Positions 1 through 8,604 of a stretch of 64,000 nucleotides of DNA are shown here, piece after piece. Under the pieces are notes generated by a model. That model had not been told where the DNA came from and did no database searches. It saw nothing but the letters and a program-made list of their open reading frames with translations. Both the position numbers and the translations under genes were made by a program. The stretch spans positions 124,001 through 188,000 of the forward strand of contig NZ_JOIJ01000007.1 of NCBI RefSeq assembly GCF_000719975.1, given 5' to 3'. Position 1 is the first letter of the stretch, and every line of letters starts with the position of its first letter. The stretch is from Prauserella rugosa (lineage in GTDB: Bacteria; Actinomycetota; Actinomycetes; Mycobacteriales; Pseudonocardiaceae).

Positions 1-15
1 CCAGGTGCTCGACGC

Positions 16-747
16 ATGAGCGACGGTGACCCGCTCGGCCCGCTGGTCGAGCTCGACGGCGTGGCCGAGGCCGCCAAGTCGGCTCAGGACGCCGTGTTCG
101 CCGTCCACCGCTACGGGGTCAACCTGCGTGAGGGATCGGCCACGGCTGCGGAGGCGTCCGTGCGGGCCGCCCGCGCCTCGGCAGGCGTCGAAGGCGTGGA
201 TCCGGAGATCCCCGACGAAGGGGAGGTGAGCGACCCGGTTCTGGCCGGTGCGCTGCGGGTGGCCAAGGCCACCGAGTCGCTGCTGCCGACGTGGCGGCGC
301 GCTCCGCTCCAGGCTCTCGCGCGGATCCACGTGCTCGCCGCGGCGGACCTGACGTCCGACCCGGATGCGCTCGGCAGGCCGGATCCGGCCGCCGCCCCGC
401 GCATCGAGCTCCTCGGCCAGCTCGTGACGGGTGGCACCAAGGCACCCGCGCCCGTCCTGACCGCGGTCGTGCACGGCGAGCTGCTGGCGCTGCGCGCGTT
501 CGGCACCGCGGACGGCGTCGTCGCACGCGCGGCGGCCCGCCTGACGATGGTGGCGACCGGCCTGGACCCGAAAGCGCTGACCGTTCCCGAGGTCGCCTGT
601 TTCCGCAGGCAGCAGCGCTACCTCGAGACCGCGGAGGCCTTCGCCTCCGGGGACCCGGACGGCGTGCGCGACTGGCTGCTGTTCTGCTGCGCCGCCTTCG
701 AGGCGGGTGCACGCGAGGCCCAGAGCATCGCCGACGCCGCCGCCTGA
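16..747 (+). CDS. conserved actinobacterial protein of unknown function (Rv3662c-like by position)
   Basis: A 243-residue soluble protein without signal peptide or membrane segment, rich in Ala and acidic residues. I recognise no catalytic motif. The surrounding order (this gene, a SerB-like HAD phosphatase, Ssd, Tad genes) resembles M. tuberculosis Rv3662c-Rv3654c, so it is probably the Rv3662c counterpart; that is inference from synteny. The ATG lies only 15 bases from the window edge and the frame stays open upstream, so the true start could lie further left. A GC-rich hairpin follows the stop. Coding bias matches the neighbours. Confidence 0.7.
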   Translation: MSDGDPLGPLVELDGVAEAAKSAQDAVFAVHRYGVNLREGSATAAEASVRAARASAGVEGVDPEIPDEGEVSDPVLAGALRVAKATESLLPTWRRAPLQALARIHVLAAADLTSDPDALGRPDPAAAPRIELLGQLVTGGTKAPAPVLTAVVHGELLALRAFGTADGVVARAAARLTMVATGLDPKALTVPEVACFRRQQRYLETAEAFASGDPDGVRDWLLFCCAAFEAGAREAQSIADAAA

Positions 748-801
748 ACCGCCCGCCCGCCACTGCGCGGCGCGTGTGCGGCGGGCGGTGCGCCGCTCCG
801 C

Positions 802-834
802 GGTCAGCCCGGCTCGTGGCGAGCCGGGCTGGTC
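802..834 (+). terminator. hairpin downstream of the first gene
   Basis: An 11-bp perfect stem (806-816 with 820-830) closed by a 3-base loop, extendable outward by wobble pairs to 802/834. There is no strong U-tract, so it may act as a bidirectional or L-shaped actinobacterial terminator between this gene and the convergent murQ. Confidence 0.6.
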
Positions 835-908
835 ACCCCGCCCTGGGGCTGGTCCACGATGCCCGAGGGCTGGTCACGCCGCCTGCGGGCTGTTACGACG
901 CCCGAGGG
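829..908. repeat. short degenerate tandem repeats, unit about 20 bp
   Basis: Four consecutive units begin with GCTGGTCAC, GCTGGTCCAC, GCTGGTCAC and GCTGTTACG and end in CCTGGG, CCGAGG, CTGCGG and CCGAGG. The last unit runs into the murQ stop region and encodes its C-terminal residues. A similar GTGTTGCGCCCTC-type repeat closes the window. Confidence 0.5.
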
Positions 909-1846
909 CGGACCTCGTCCAGTGCGGCACGCACGTGACCGCCTGCGTGGTCGAGTGCCGTCGACGCCGTGTCGACACTCACGCCGCCGAGCAGGTGCAC
1001 GAGCGCGACCTTCAGGTCACCGCCTGCCGCGGTCAGTGCCTCGTCGCAGGCCTGCTGTCCGGCGCCCGTGGCCTCCTGGAGGATCCGCAGCGTGCGTCCG
1101 CGCAGCTTGGCGTTGGTCGCGAGCATGCTGACCATCAGGTTCGAATAGGTGCGGCCGAGCTTGACCATCGTCGCGGTCGAGAATGCGGTCAGCACCATCT
1201 TCTGCGCCGTGCCCGCCTTCATCCGCGTCGAACCGGCGATCGCCTCGGCCCCCGTGTCGACCACGATCGAGGTGTCGACCTCGTCCGGAACGGCCGCCGA
1301 CGGGTTGTTCGACACCAGGCCTGTGTTCGCGCCGAGCCGCTTGGCCTCCTTGAGGGCTCCGATCACGTACGGTGTGCGGCCCGACGCGGTCAGCCCGAGC
1401 ACGAAGTCTCCGGGCTGCACCGACTCGGCGATCTCACGGGCACCGGCGGTCTCGTCGTCCTCGGCGTTCTCGACGGGCAGGCGCAGCGCCCGCTCGCCGC
1501 CCGCGTGGTGGGCGAGGAACCAGTCAGCGGGGACGTTGTAGGTCGGCACGAGCTCGGCGGCGTCCAGCACGGCCAGCCTGCCCGACGTGCCCGCACCCAC
1601 GTAGTGCACGCGGCCGCCCCCGCGCAGCGCGGCCACGGCGTGGTCGACGGCGTCGGCGATCTCGTCCAGCACCGCGCGTACCGCGCCCGCGACGCGCGCG
1701 TCCTCGGCGTTGACGACCGACAGGATGTCGCGCGTCGACATCCTGTCGATGTCGGTCGTGCGTGCATTGCGCTGCTCGGTCGGCGAGTCGACGTGCACGA
1801 CCCCCGCGACCGGTTCCAGACCCGCTTTCGTCGTGCGGGATCCCAT
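893..1846 (-). CDS. murQ: N-acetylmuramic acid 6-phosphate etherase
   Basis: Cleaves the lactyl ether of N-acetylmuramate 6-phosphate to GlcNAc-6-phosphate and D-lactate in cytosolic peptidoglycan recycling. The 317-residue product has the SIS sugar-isomerase fold, the MurQ signature GAGTSGRLAVLDAAE near residues 84-98, TASGRTP near 153 and STRMKAGTAQK near 206. I chose the ATG at 1846 because GGTGAG precedes it. The frame stays open to an ATG at 1897 that overlaps the murR stop (ATGA), and a GTG a few codons inside is also possible. It lies directly downstream of the RpiR regulator, as in B. subtilis murR-murQ. No murP PTS gene is present, so the source of phosphorylated MurNAc is not explained locally. 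Confidence 0.95.
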   Translation of the reverse strand: MGSRTTKAGLEPVAGVVHVDSPTEQRNARTTDIDRMSTRDILSVVNAEDARVAGAVRAVLDEIADAVDHAVAALRGGGRVHYVGAGTSGRLAVLDAAELVPTYNVPADWFLAHHAGGERALRLPVENAEDDETAGAREIAESVQPGDFVLGLTASGRTPYVIGALKEAKRLGANTGLVSNNPSAAVPDEVDTSIVVDTGAEAIAGSTRMKAGTAQKMVLTAFSTATMVKLGRTYSNLMVSMLATNAKLRGRTLRILQEATGAGQQACDEALTAAGGDLKVALVHLLGGVSVDTASTALDHAGGHVRAALDEVRPRAS

Positions 1847-1893
1847 GTTTCTCACCGTTCTCAGTTCTTCACGGCCGCTCGCCGGCCGTGTCC

Positions 1894-2925
1894 TCATCGG
1901 GTTCTCCGTCGTCCGTCGGGCCGGGTACCGAGCCGGTGGCTGCCCACCGCGTCCCTCGTGGCGTCGAGGGCCTGCACGGCGTCGTCCATGTGCTGCTGCG
2001 CCACGCCGATGAACAGGCAGTCGACCACCATGAGCTGGGCGATCCGGCTCGCGGTGGCCCCGGAACGGAAGGTCGTCTCGCGGGCGGCCGTGGTCAGCAC
2101 GTGGTCGGCGACCTCGGCGATCGGCGAGCGGGGGAAGTTCGTCAACGCGATCGTGGTCGCGCCGTGCTCCTTCGCCGCTCGCAGCGCCTCGACCGTGTCG
2201 GTCGTGGCACCGGAGTGCGAGATGCCGACCGCGACGTCGCCCTCGCGCAGCACGGCCGCGGACGTCAGCATGATGTGGGTGTCCGACCAGGCGAAGCTCA
2301 CCCGGCCGATGCGGTGCAGCTTCTGCTGCAGGTCGGCGGCCACGAAGGCGCTCGCGGCGACGCCGTACACGTCGACCCTGCCGGCCTGTGCGAGCACGTC
2401 GACCACGCGCTGGAGCTCGGCGACATCCAGCTGTTCGGCGGTCTCCTCGACGGCTCTGGCGTCGGTGAAGCCGATCTTGCCGACGATCGAGGCGAGGTCG
2501 TCGTCGTAGGCGATGTCACCACCGTGCACCTGGGGAGTGCGGGCCGCGGAGCGGGCGGTGTCGGCCGCCAGCGCGATGCGCAGCTGCGGATAACCGCCGA
2601 CGCCGATGGCCTTGCAGAAGCGGGTGACCGTCGTTTCGCTCGTGTTCGCTGCGAGCGCGACCTCGGTGATGCTGCGGCGGGACACCGTCGTCGGGTCATC
2701 GAGCACGACCTTCGCCACCCGCTGTTCGGCCTTCGCCAGCCCGGGAAGCAACGACCGGATTCGGACGAGGGGGCTTCCGTCACTGTCCTGAGCCTGCGAC
2801 GATGCGGCGGCTGCGGATTCGCTCCGGCCGCCTACGGCATCTGGCACAGTCGACTCGTCCGTTGGAAAATTCCTCACTACTGGCGTCTGCGACAAGGTTA
2901 CCCACACCCTCCAGGTCGATTGCAA
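1894..2925 (-). CDS. murR: RpiR/MurR-family transcriptional regulator
   Basis: RpiR-family repressors bind DNA through an N-terminal HTH and sense sugar phosphates through a C-terminal SIS domain. Here the HTH_6 domain spans about residues 53-125, with a recognition helix around SETTVTRFCKAIG, and the SIS domain about 165-290 contains GISHSGATTDTVEAL. Its position immediately upstream of murQ supports control by MurNAc-6-P as in the MurR group; effector identity is inference. The start is uncertain: 2925 is a TTG, and an internal TTG at 2895 lies behind GGAGGG. The first 50 residues are low-complexity, so the true start may be further in. Confidence 0.88.
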   Translation of the reverse strand: MQSTWRVWVTLSQTPVVRNFPTDESTVPDAVGGRSESAAAASSQAQDSDGSPLVRIRSLLPGLAKAEQRVAKVVLDDPTTVSRRSITEVALAANTSETTVTRFCKAIGVGGYPQLRIALAADTARSAARTPQVHGGDIAYDDDLASIVGKIGFTDARAVEETAEQLDVAELQRVVDVLAQAGRVDVYGVAASAFVAADLQQKLHRIGRVSFAWSDTHIMLTSAAVLREGDVAVGISHSGATTDTVEALRAAKEHGATTIALTNFPRSPIAEVADHVLTTAARETTFRSGATASRIAQLMVVDCLFIGVAQQHMDDAVQALDATRDAVGSHRLGTRPDGRRRTR

Positions 2926-2998
2926 CCACGGCGCGCCCCCACAGCCCCGGCCGCTGAATCTCCATCGTTGCTCAGAAAGTCGCTAACCGGCTAGGGAA

Positions 2999-3020
2999 CG
3001 TTAAGCATGGCCGCTTAACG
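2999..3020. promoter_or_regulatory. candidate MurR operator, 8-bp inverted repeat
   Basis: CGTTAAGC and GCTTAACG form a perfect 8-bp inverted repeat with a 6-base spacer, 75-95 bases upstream of murR. It is the most striking dyad in the 2926-3290 gene-free stretch, where I see no convincing ORF. A repressor site for the adjacent RpiR protein is inferred. Confidence 0.5.
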
Positions 3021-3290
3021 ACTTGGCAACGTCACCTGCAGCTATTCGACGATTGCGGAGAGCGAGTTGCCCGCTTTGCGAACCTCGCCGTCGTGGCCGT
3101 CAGATATCTCCGGCCCCGACTTCCCGCCCGGAAGGGCGCGATTCCCCGCTACGGGGTTCCACGTTGCCGCGCGCGGTATGCGAAACCGTCCGTGAATGGC
3201 CAACGAATCGTGACATCGAGCGTCCCCCTCTGATCGCTGAACGCGTCGCTCGCCGGGTTCCCCGATTCCGTTACCCGTACCCCCGAACAC

Positions 3291-3329
3291 GAATGTGGGG
3301 CCCGCCCAGCCGGGTCGGGCCCCACATTC
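3291..3329 (-). terminator. strong hairpin terminator after the amiE-like gene
   Basis: A perfect 14-bp stem (3291-3304 with 3316-3329, arm GAATGTGGGGCCCG) with an 11-base loop lies about 20 bases beyond the minus-strand stop at 3351. It should end the nagZ-namZ-amiE transcript and separate it from murR-murQ. Confidence 0.8.
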
Positions 3330-3350
3330 GACGAGCAGGTCGTCAGCCGG

Positions 3351-4835
3351 TCACTCACCGAGGCGGTGCAGGACGGGCTTCGGCACGAGGCCGTTCGTGC
3401 CGCCCTTGCCCTGAGCGCCGCTGTCGGTGTTGTCGTTGTTGTTGTCGGTGTCGTTCTTGTCGGTGTTGTTCTCGCCTGCCGCGCCGCCCGCGGAGCCACC
3501 GCCGCCCGGCCGGTTGCCGCGGTCGTCGGCCTCGGGGTGACGGAACCACGAGTCGGCGCCCGCGTTGGGTTTCGCCTTCAACGCCCGGGACATGGCCGTG
3601 GCCCACGTCGTACGTGCGTCGTTGATCGAGCCCCATTCGCGGGTCGGGTGCACCTTGTTGGTCAGCAGGATCGCCATGGACTGCGAGTTCGGGTCGATGA
3701 CGAACGAGGTGCCGGTGAAGCCGGTGTGGCCCGCCGTGTTGGGCGAGGACAGCTCACCCATGTACCACGACTGGTCGAGTTCGAACCCGAGTCCGTGCGA
3801 GTCGTCGGGGAACTCCTGGTTCCGGTTCGTCAGCATGTCGCGCACGCTGCGTTCGGACAGGATCCGCGCGCCGTCGTAGGTGCCGCCGTTCAGCAGTGCC
3901 TGCCCGAGCACGCCCATGTCGTGGATCGTCGAGAAGATGCCCGCGTGCCCGGCGACCCCGTCGAGCGACCAGGCGTTCTCGTCGTGCACGACACCGCGGA
4001 TCATGCCGCGGTCGGGCTCGGACTGGTACTCGGTGGCCGCGATCCGGTCGAGCTTCGGCTTCGGCGGGTTGTAGCCCGTGTCGCGCATGCCCAGCGGTCC
4101 GGTGATGTTCTTCTGGACGTAGGTGTCCAGGCGCTCACCGGTGAGCTTGCCGACCAGCTCCCCGAGCGTGATGAGGTTCAGGTCGGAGTACTCGTACTCG
4201 GTGCCGGGCTCGCTGACCGGCTCGGCCGCCAGGACGGCACCGATCCGCGACGTGCGGTCGGGGTAGTCCTTCCACAGCGGCATGGTCGCCTCGAGGCCCG
4301 ACGTGTGGGTCAGCAGCTGTTCGACGGTGATCTTGTCCTTGCCGTGGGAACCGAACGCGGGAAGGTACCGCGCCACGGGTGCGGACAGCTCGACGTCGCC
4401 ACGTTCGACCAGCTGCATCACGGCGATGGACGTGAACAGCTTCGACACCGACGCCATGTCGAAGATCGTGTTCTCGCGCACGGGGACCTGCTGGTCGGCG
4501 GGTAGCTCGTTCCCGTCGCGGTCGAAGCGGACGGCTCCACCCGCGGTGAACTTGCCGACGACCTTGCCGTCGTGGGCAAGCAGGCCGGCCGCACCCGAGT
4601 ACAACGGGTGACCGTCGACGGCGTCGGCGGCCGTCCAGTCGGCCAGCGTGCGCTGGGCCTGGCGGATCGGCCGCGGGTCGACCCCGGCGTCCTTGGGCTT
4701 GGCCTGCCCCAGGGCGCCTGTGGTCGGCGTCAGCGGGTCGGTCCGGCCGGTGTCGTGGGCCGGTGTCGACGCAGCAGCCGTGGTCGTGCTCGTCAAGACG
4801 AAGACAGCGGTCATCGCCGCGATTCTGGCTCGCAC
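3351..4835 (-). CDS. exported serine hydrolase of the beta-lactamase/AmiE family
   Basis: A 494-residue secreted protein of the class C beta-lactamase/esterase fold. An N-terminal signal sequence (about 1-22, ending TAAAS) is followed by the SxxK motif SVSK at 129-132, a YSDLN box near 213-217 corresponding to the Tyr motif, and HTG near 370. The family includes B. subtilis AmiE (YbbE), which removes peptides from MurNAc during muropeptide salvage. Neighbouring NamZ- and NagZ-like genes 12 and 16 bases apart make that role likely here. The last 50 residues are an odd Gly/Asn/Asp-rich tail. An alternative is a generic esterase or carboxypeptidase. Confidence 0.85.
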   Translation of the reverse strand: MRARIAAMTAVFVLTSTTTAAASTPAHDTGRTDPLTPTTGALGQAKPKDAGVDPRPIRQAQRTLADWTAADAVDGHPLYSGAAGLLAHDGKVVGKFTAGGAVRFDRDGNELPADQQVPVRENTIFDMASVSKLFTSIAVMQLVERGDVELSAPVARYLPAFGSHGKDKITVEQLLTHTSGLEATMPLWKDYPDRTSRIGAVLAAEPVSEPGTEYEYSDLNLITLGELVGKLTGERLDTYVQKNITGPLGMRDTGYNPPKPKLDRIAATEYQSEPDRGMIRGVVHDENAWSLDGVAGHAGIFSTIHDMGVLGQALLNGGTYDGARILSERSVRDMLTNRNQEFPDDSHGLGFELDQSWYMGELSSPNTAGHTGFTGTSFVIDPNSQSMAILLTNKVHPTREWGSINDARTTWATAMSRALKAKPNAGADSWFRHPEADDRGNRPGGGGSAGGAAGENNTDKNDTDNNNDNTDSGAQGKGGTNGLVPKPVLHRLGE

Positions 4836-4847
4836 GCGCGTGCTCTC

Positions 4848-6137
4848 CTACCGGTAGATGAGGTACTTCTCCCGGTTCCGGCGGAATTGCGCGGTGTCAT
4901 CGGACCACGATCCGACGATCTCGTCGACACCCGCTCCGGCGTCCACCATGGTGCGGAGCCGATCGGAACCGAAAAGCTTGTCGATGAAGTTGTCCTCGCG
5001 CCACCCGAACAGCTTGGGATGCACTCGTTTCGCCGTGACGATCAAGGCGATGCCCGTGCGAATGGGCTCGAACGCTTGCGGATCGGTGATGTTGATCTGA
5101 ACACCACCGCATTGTTCGTCGGTGAATTTGCCGAAGGTCGGCACGAAGTACGTCTCTCGAAACACTACCCCCGGAAGATTCTGTTCCTGGAGTGCTTCAC
5201 GCCACTTCCAGTCGACTCCCGGTGCGCCCAGGATCTCGAACGGGTTCGTGGTGCCCCGCCCTTCGGAGAACACCGTTCCCTCGAAAAGGCAGGTTCCGGG
5301 GTAGGCCAACGCCGTGTTCGGTGTCGGCATGTTGGGGCTCGGCGGCGTCCAGACGAGGTTCGTCTCGGCGAAAAGCCGATCACGTTTCCACCCCTCGACC
5401 TCGACGACGTCGAGATTCTCGAGTTTTCCGCCGTCTTCCGGCAGGAATTCGTCGTTGAACAGCCGGGCGAGTTCGCCCGCCGTCATCCCGTGTTGCAGCA
5501 CGATCGGCTTCAGGCCCACACCCGAGCTGAACGCGGGGTCGAGCGTCGGCCCGAATGCCGAACCTCCGATGGGGTTCGGGCGATCGAGAACGACGAACTC
5601 GGCGCCCGCCTTGGCGGCGGCCACCATTCCGGTGTACATCGACCAGATGTAGGTGTAGAAGCGCGAACCCACGTCGGCGATGTCGAACACCACCGTGTCG
5701 ACACGTGCCTTGCGGTACATGCCGGCCAGTTCGTCGGCCGTCGCGCCGTAGGCGTCGTACACCGGGATCCCGGTGCGCGGGTCGTCGTAGTCGCCTTCCG
5801 AGCCACCTGCCTGCGCACTGCCCCGGAAGCCGTGCTCGGGGCCGAACGCGGCCACCGGCTTCACACCGGCCGCCACCAGCGAGTCGACGATGTGGCTGCC
5901 GCCTGCCAGCACGCCGGTGGGGTTGGACAGCACGCCGAGCCTGCGGCCGGAGAGGCGTTTCCACCCTTCGGCGGCGAGGGTGTCGGCGCCGGGCCGTACC
6001 GTGCGCCCCGGCGCGGACGAGGTGTCCGCGCCGGGGGTTCCCGCCTGTGGGGCGGCGGAGGCCAGCTGCGATCCCGAGGTGAGCAAGGGAGTCGCGAGGG
6101 CGGTCGCGCCCAGGAACGTGCGGCGGTTCAATGGCAT
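4848..6137 (-). CDS. namZ: exported exo-beta-N-acetylmuramidase-like protein (DUF1343, NamZ family)
   Basis: DUF1343 proteins include B. subtilis NamZ, which releases MurNAc from the non-reducing end of peptidoglycan fragments. This 429-residue protein starts with a twin-arginine signal (RRTFLG at 5-10, then a hydrophobic stretch to about 28), so it is probably exported folded through Tat. The DUF1343 domain fills residues about 57-429, with family blocks such as FGPEHGFRG and DIADVGSRFYTY. It sits 4 bases from nagZ and 12 from the amiE-like gene, consistent with a polycistronic salvage operon. Activity is inferred from family and neighbourhood. Confidence 0.9.
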   Translation of the reverse strand: MPLNRRTFLGATALATPLLTSGSQLASAAPQAGTPGADTSSAPGRTVRPGADTLAAEGWKRLSGRRLGVLSNPTGVLAGGSHIVDSLVAAGVKPVAAFGPEHGFRGSAQAGGSEGDYDDPRTGIPVYDAYGATADELAGMYRKARVDTVVFDIADVGSRFYTYIWSMYTGMVAAAKAGAEFVVLDRPNPIGGSAFGPTLDPAFSSGVGLKPIVLQHGMTAGELARLFNDEFLPEDGGKLENLDVVEVEGWKRDRLFAETNLVWTPPSPNMPTPNTALAYPGTCLFEGTVFSEGRGTTNPFEILGAPGVDWKWREALQEQNLPGVVFRETYFVPTFGKFTDEQCGGVQINITDPQAFEPIRTGIALIVTAKRVHPKLFGWREDNFIDKLFGSDRLRTMVDAGAGVDEIVGSWSDDTAQFRRNREKYLIYR

Positions 6138-6141
6138 GTCA

Positions 6142-7992
6142 TCACCAGGTCAGACCGTGGCCGAAGGGGTAAAGGGTCGTGTCGGGGTCGTCGCCCTCCG
6201 GAATCGTGACCGGCAGCTTGCCCTGCGGGGCCTGCCGGCCGAGTAGCACCTTCGCGAGCGACGTCATGGAGACGTCTCGCCAGTCGTACGTGGCGAGCCA
6301 TGTCGGGACGTCCGCATATCCGGGGTCGTAGGGCTCCTGAACCGACACTGCCACGACATTCGCGTTGATCGCCATCAACTCGTGCACCAGGTCACGTTGC
6401 GCAGGGTCCGTGGCGAGGCCGTTCGTCAGCACGACCACGGTGTCGGCGTCCTTGGCCGCGTCGACCGCCTTCTTGATCGTCGCCTCGTCGGGTTCGGCGC
6501 CAGTCGGTACCGCCGTGGCCGAATCACCGAGTTTCTCGGCGAGGGCATCGACGGGCTCGGCCGGGTAGCCGGCGAAATCGGGGTCTTCCCACCCGGTCAC
6601 CACGGTTTCTCCGGAGCCGTCGAGCGGCAGCGCGCCGTCGTCGTTGCGCAGCAGCGTCGGTGCCTTGTCGGTCGCGGCCTGCATCTCGGCGCGGTTGCCC
6701 TCCGTGCCGACCTTCTCGGGCACCGCACCGACGTTCACCGTCGGCGCCTCCGGAATCCCGCGCTTCTGCTTGAGTTCGAGAATGCGCAACACGCTCTGAT
6801 CGATGCGGTCCTCGGTGATGCGGCCACTCCGGACGGCGTCCAGAACGGAATTCACCGCGAGGTCCAGATCCGGCGGCATGAGCATCTGGTCGACGCCCGC
6901 TTCGAGCGCCAGTACCGGGATCTCGGAATCGGGGTGCATCTCGCGCACACCCTGCATCTGGAGCGAGTCGGTCACCACGACGCCGTCGTAGCCCAGTTCT
7001 TCCCGCAGCAGTCCGTTGATGATCGGCTTCGACAACGTGGCCGGTTCACCGGACGGGTCGAGATTGGGGACCTGGATGTGCGCGGTCATGATCGAGTCGA
7101 TCCCGGCGTCGATGGCCGCCTGGAAGGGCGGAAGATCGATCTCACGCCATTCCTGTTCGGTGCGGTCGATGACCGGAAGGCTGGTGTGGCTGTCGGTCGC
7201 GGTGTCGCCGTGGCCGGGGAAGTGCTTGGCCGAGCTGGAGACCGTGTCGGTCGAGGCGCCGGAATCCTGGTAGCCGCGGACCTGTGCGCTGACGAACTCA
7301 CTCGCGAGCTGGGGATCGGCGGAGAACGACCGAGTTCCGATGATCGGGTTGGCCGGGTTGGAGTTGACGTCGGCGTCGGGCGCGAAGTCCTGGTTGATGC
7401 CCATCGCGCGTAGCTCCGAACCGGTGATCGCGGCGGAACGTTCCGCCGCGGCCGTGTCCCTGCCCGCTCCGAAGGCCATGGCGCTGGGCTGTTCGGTCGC
7501 GGGTTCTCCCACGCGGGTGACGCGGCCGCCCTCCTGATCGACGGAGACGATCAGGGGCACGCCCGCGCCGGTCGACTGCGCCGCGCGCTGCAGTCCGTTC
7601 GAGAGCTTCGCGACCTGCCGCGGCTGGTCGATGTTGTCGGTCCCGGCGTGGTTGAAGTAGATGACGCCGCCCGGCTGGTACTTGCGGACGACGTCGGACG
7701 GGGTGTCGACGCCGTACTTCTCCTGGTTGCCCTCGTGTTTCTCGTTGGGCGCGTGGCCCCACACGTCGGCGACGAAGAGCTGGCCGACCTTCTGCTCGAG
7801 GGTCATCCCGCGCAGCGTGCGTTCGGCCCAGTTCGAGTCGTGTCGGCCGGTGTCGGCCGACGTGCGGGTGTCCCGCGTGGTCGCGGGTTCCGCACCCGCG
7901 GCGGCTCCGAGGCCGCCGGTCACGACGAGCAGACCGGTGAGCGTCGCAGCGGCATAACTGTTCCTCCTGCGTCGGGGAGCAGGTGATGTCAC
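6142..7992 (-). CDS. nagZ: exported beta-N-acetylhexosaminidase, GH3 family
   Basis: Removes GlcNAc from muropeptides and MurNAc-containing fragments. The GTG at 7992 was chosen because GGAGGG lies 5 bases upstream; an earlier ATG in frame lacks this. The 616-residue product has a signal peptide (about 1-35), a GH3 barrel (about 55-380) with the NagZ Asp-His dyad motif KHFPGHGDTATDSH at 256-269 and nucleophile Asp342 in VVTDSLQM, and a C-terminal second domain (about 400-616). The two-domain exported architecture is that of B. subtilis NagZ rather than the short cytosolic E. coli enzyme. First gene of the nagZ-namZ-amiE operon. Confidence 0.93.
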   Translation of the reverse strand: MTSPAPRRRRNSYAAATLTGLLVVTGGLGAAAGAEPATTRDTRTSADTGRHDSNWAERTLRGMTLEQKVGQLFVADVWGHAPNEKHEGNQEKYGVDTPSDVVRKYQPGGVIYFNHAGTDNIDQPRQVAKLSNGLQRAAQSTGAGVPLIVSVDQEGGRVTRVGEPATEQPSAMAFGAGRDTAAAERSAAITGSELRAMGINQDFAPDADVNSNPANPIIGTRSFSADPQLASEFVSAQVRGYQDSGASTDTVSSSAKHFPGHGDTATDSHTSLPVIDRTEQEWREIDLPPFQAAIDAGIDSIMTAHIQVPNLDPSGEPATLSKPIINGLLREELGYDGVVVTDSLQMQGVREMHPDSEIPVLALEAGVDQMLMPPDLDLAVNSVLDAVRSGRITEDRIDQSVLRILELKQKRGIPEAPTVNVGAVPEKVGTEGNRAEMQAATDKAPTLLRNDDGALPLDGSGETVVTGWEDPDFAGYPAEPVDALAEKLGDSATAVPTGAEPDEATIKKAVDAAKDADTVVVLTNGLATDPAQRDLVHELMAINANVVAVSVQEPYDPGYADVPTWLATYDWRDVSMTSLAKVLLGRQAPQGKLPVTIPEGDDPDTTLYPFGHGLTW

Positions 7993-8099
7993 GAAATCCC
8001 TCCAGTGAGCGTGTGGATGTGAGAAATCCACGAAAGCGCCGGTACCGGAAAGCTAAGCGAGCCGAATTGGCCCGTCAATGGACGAACGTCGGAGGTCGA

Positions 8100-8148
8100 C
8101 ACGAACGGGCCTTTGGCGCCGGAATCCGGAGTGAACGGACCGTTCGTG
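8100..8148. promoter_or_regulatory. candidate operator dyads upstream of the nagZ operon
   Basis: GAACGG-A-CCGTTC is a perfect palindrome at 8133-8145. CACGAACGG at 8100-8108 pairs with CCGTTCGTG at 8140-8148, and another GACGAACG lies at about 8081. Such repeated half-sites about 100-155 bases before nagZ suggest a regulator site; which protein binds is unknown. Confidence 0.45.
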
Positions 8149-8306
8149 GCGTGGTCCGGCGCGGAGCGCTGCCCACTCGTGGGCGCGTGTCGGTACAAGG
8201 CGGGTCGGGGCACGTGGCGCCCTTCGGGGAAAGCAGCGGCCATCGGTCGGGGTGGGTCGGACTACGGGGCAGGCGGGGCGGGTCATACAGGCGCGGGGGC
8301 CATACA

Positions 8307-8360
8307 GGCGGGGGGCGGGGGGGCGGGGAGGGGGGGCGGCCGCCCCCGCCCCCGCGGGGG
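8307..8360. other. G-run cluster with quadruplex and hairpin potential in gene-free region
   Basis: The plus strand carries consecutive G-runs of 4-7 bases, then CCCCC runs and GGGGG, within the 7993-8604 intergenic stretch between the divergently used nagZ promoter and the convergent end of the HAD gene. CATACAGGCG occurs twice just before. No gene is evident in this stretch. Confidence 0.55.
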
Positions 8361-8604
8361 TACCCGGAGCTCGCGCACGGAGATCGAACGGGGTGGATCG
8401 GGCTTCTCTTCGCCGGATCCCTGGCCGGTCGACGTCCGCACCACAAGTCTTACTCAGTGACGCCGATCACTTCAAGGGTTTCCTCGGGTGCACCGGTACA
8501 GAACCGCGCGCCGATCTCCCGGTGCCCTGGAAACGGCGGAGTTCTGGCCGTGTCAAGGAAAATCGGCCGCCGTGTGGGTGTTGACGGGCAGCCGTGGGCA
8601 TGCC

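Noticed and set aside
3042..3290. 82-codon minus-strand open frame between murR and the amiE-like gene
   Set aside because: No ribosome site, no family resemblance, and weak coding character; the interval is better explained as promoter and terminator space.
8113..8584. Overlapping plus-strand open frames across the G-run region upstream of nagZ
   Set aside because: They encode Gly/Arg/Pro runs produced by the GC tracts and lack ribosome sites or homology cues.
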